Shown here piece by piece: positions 6,062 to 6,263 of a DNA stretch of 6,263 nt. This DNA is from Candidatus Delongbacteria bacterium (GTDB lineage: Bacteria > UBA4055). A program made the translations under genes and the position numbers. The notes under the pieces are model-generated. The model was not told where the DNA came from and did not search any database. It saw only the letters and a list, made by a program, of their open reading frames with translations. The stretch is taken from assembly GCA_013139625.1 (NCBI GenBank), contig WTAK01000248.1:1-6263 (forward strand), read 5' to 3'. Numbering within the stretch: the stretch's first letter is position 1; each line of letters opens with the position of its first letter.

Positions 6062-6263
6062 CTAGTCTAATTTATATACTTTAATACTTCCGTTCATTGA
6101 TGAGATATTCATATTGCTCCTTCCATCACCTATCTTACCGTAAAACTTATTCTTCTTTTTAGTTTTTGAAATAATTTTATCGTTTTCAATTAAAACAGAT
6201 CCGTTCATTGTTTCTGCTCTTAAACTAATATTAGCCTCATCATCAATGTATAATTTAACACTC
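6062..6263 (-). CDS. C-terminal fragment of a DUF4097-like beta-strand repeat protein, 5'-truncated by window edge
   Basis: An open frame of 66 visible codons ends with TAG at 6062-6064; the start lies beyond the window. The visible protein alternates short beta strands with small turns and repeats an MNGS element twice, in ETMNGSVLIEND and SSMNGSIKVYKLD. This resembles DUF4097-family proteins, which form elongated beta-repeat structures and are often found at the envelope; their function is not well defined. The family call rests on the repeat pattern only, and localisation cannot be judged without the N-terminus. A strong intrinsic terminator follows 20 nt downstream. Confidence 0.65.
   Translation of the reverse strand, partial: SVKLYIDDEANISLRAETMNGSVLIENDKIISKTKKKNKFYGKIGDGRSNMNISSMNGSIKVYKLD

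Noticed and set aside
1..6263. Mobile element, CRISPR, toxin-antitoxin or defence system
   Set aside because: I saw no transposase or recombinase, no direct repeats with regular spacing, no paired small genes and no nuclease/sensor modules. The genes are housekeeping or signalling types.

Overview
The window is an AT-rich bacterial chromosomal segment carrying five protein-coding genes, two of them cut by the window edges. The type IIA topoisomerase B subunit is short (616 residues) and opens in the style I associate with Bacteroidetes ParE. The ComEC has a C-terminal domain without metal ligands, and the right edge holds a DUF4097-like protein. Together these suggest a low-GC member of the Bacteroidetes/FCB-like lineages. 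This is an inference from family resemblance, not a phylogenetic placement. Visible stop codons are TAA (three genes) and TAG (two). All six Trp residues I can see are encoded by TGG, so the standard code fits.

Layout: (1) 1-1104, + strand, the C-terminal bulk of a membrane sensor histidine kinase whose 5' end lies outside the window. (2) 1082-3061, - strand, a ComEC/Rec2 DNA-uptake channel that overlaps the kinase tail-to-tail by 23 bp. (3) 3062-3202, a divergent intergenic region with a good sigma70-type promoter for the next gene; a perfect 17-bp palindrome overlaps its -10 element. (4) 3203-5053, + strand, topoisomerase IV subunit B (parE), with no parC after it. (5) 5044-5084, a long inverted repeat spanning both stop codons of a convergent gene pair. 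(6) 5061-5951, - strand, a chemotaxis-type gene encoding degenerate MCP-tip-like helices fused to a CheW domain. Its natural start with a strong Shine-Dalgarno is at 5951, but the frame is broken by a TGA at 5829-5831. (7) 6015-6042, an intrinsic terminator. (8) 6062-6263, - strand, the C-terminal end of a DUF4097-type beta-repeat protein.

The genes do not form one operon or pathway. They are mostly independent units: envelope signalling, DNA uptake, chromosome decatenation and chemotaxis-like signalling, arranged convergently or divergently. The most unusual item is the MCP-tip/CheW gene. Similarity to the MCP signalling tip runs straight through the in-frame TGA without a frame change, which points to a nonsense substitution, a base-call error or recoding rather than to two unrelated genes. 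I found no CRISPR array, insertion sequence, tRNA, rRNA or obvious defence system.
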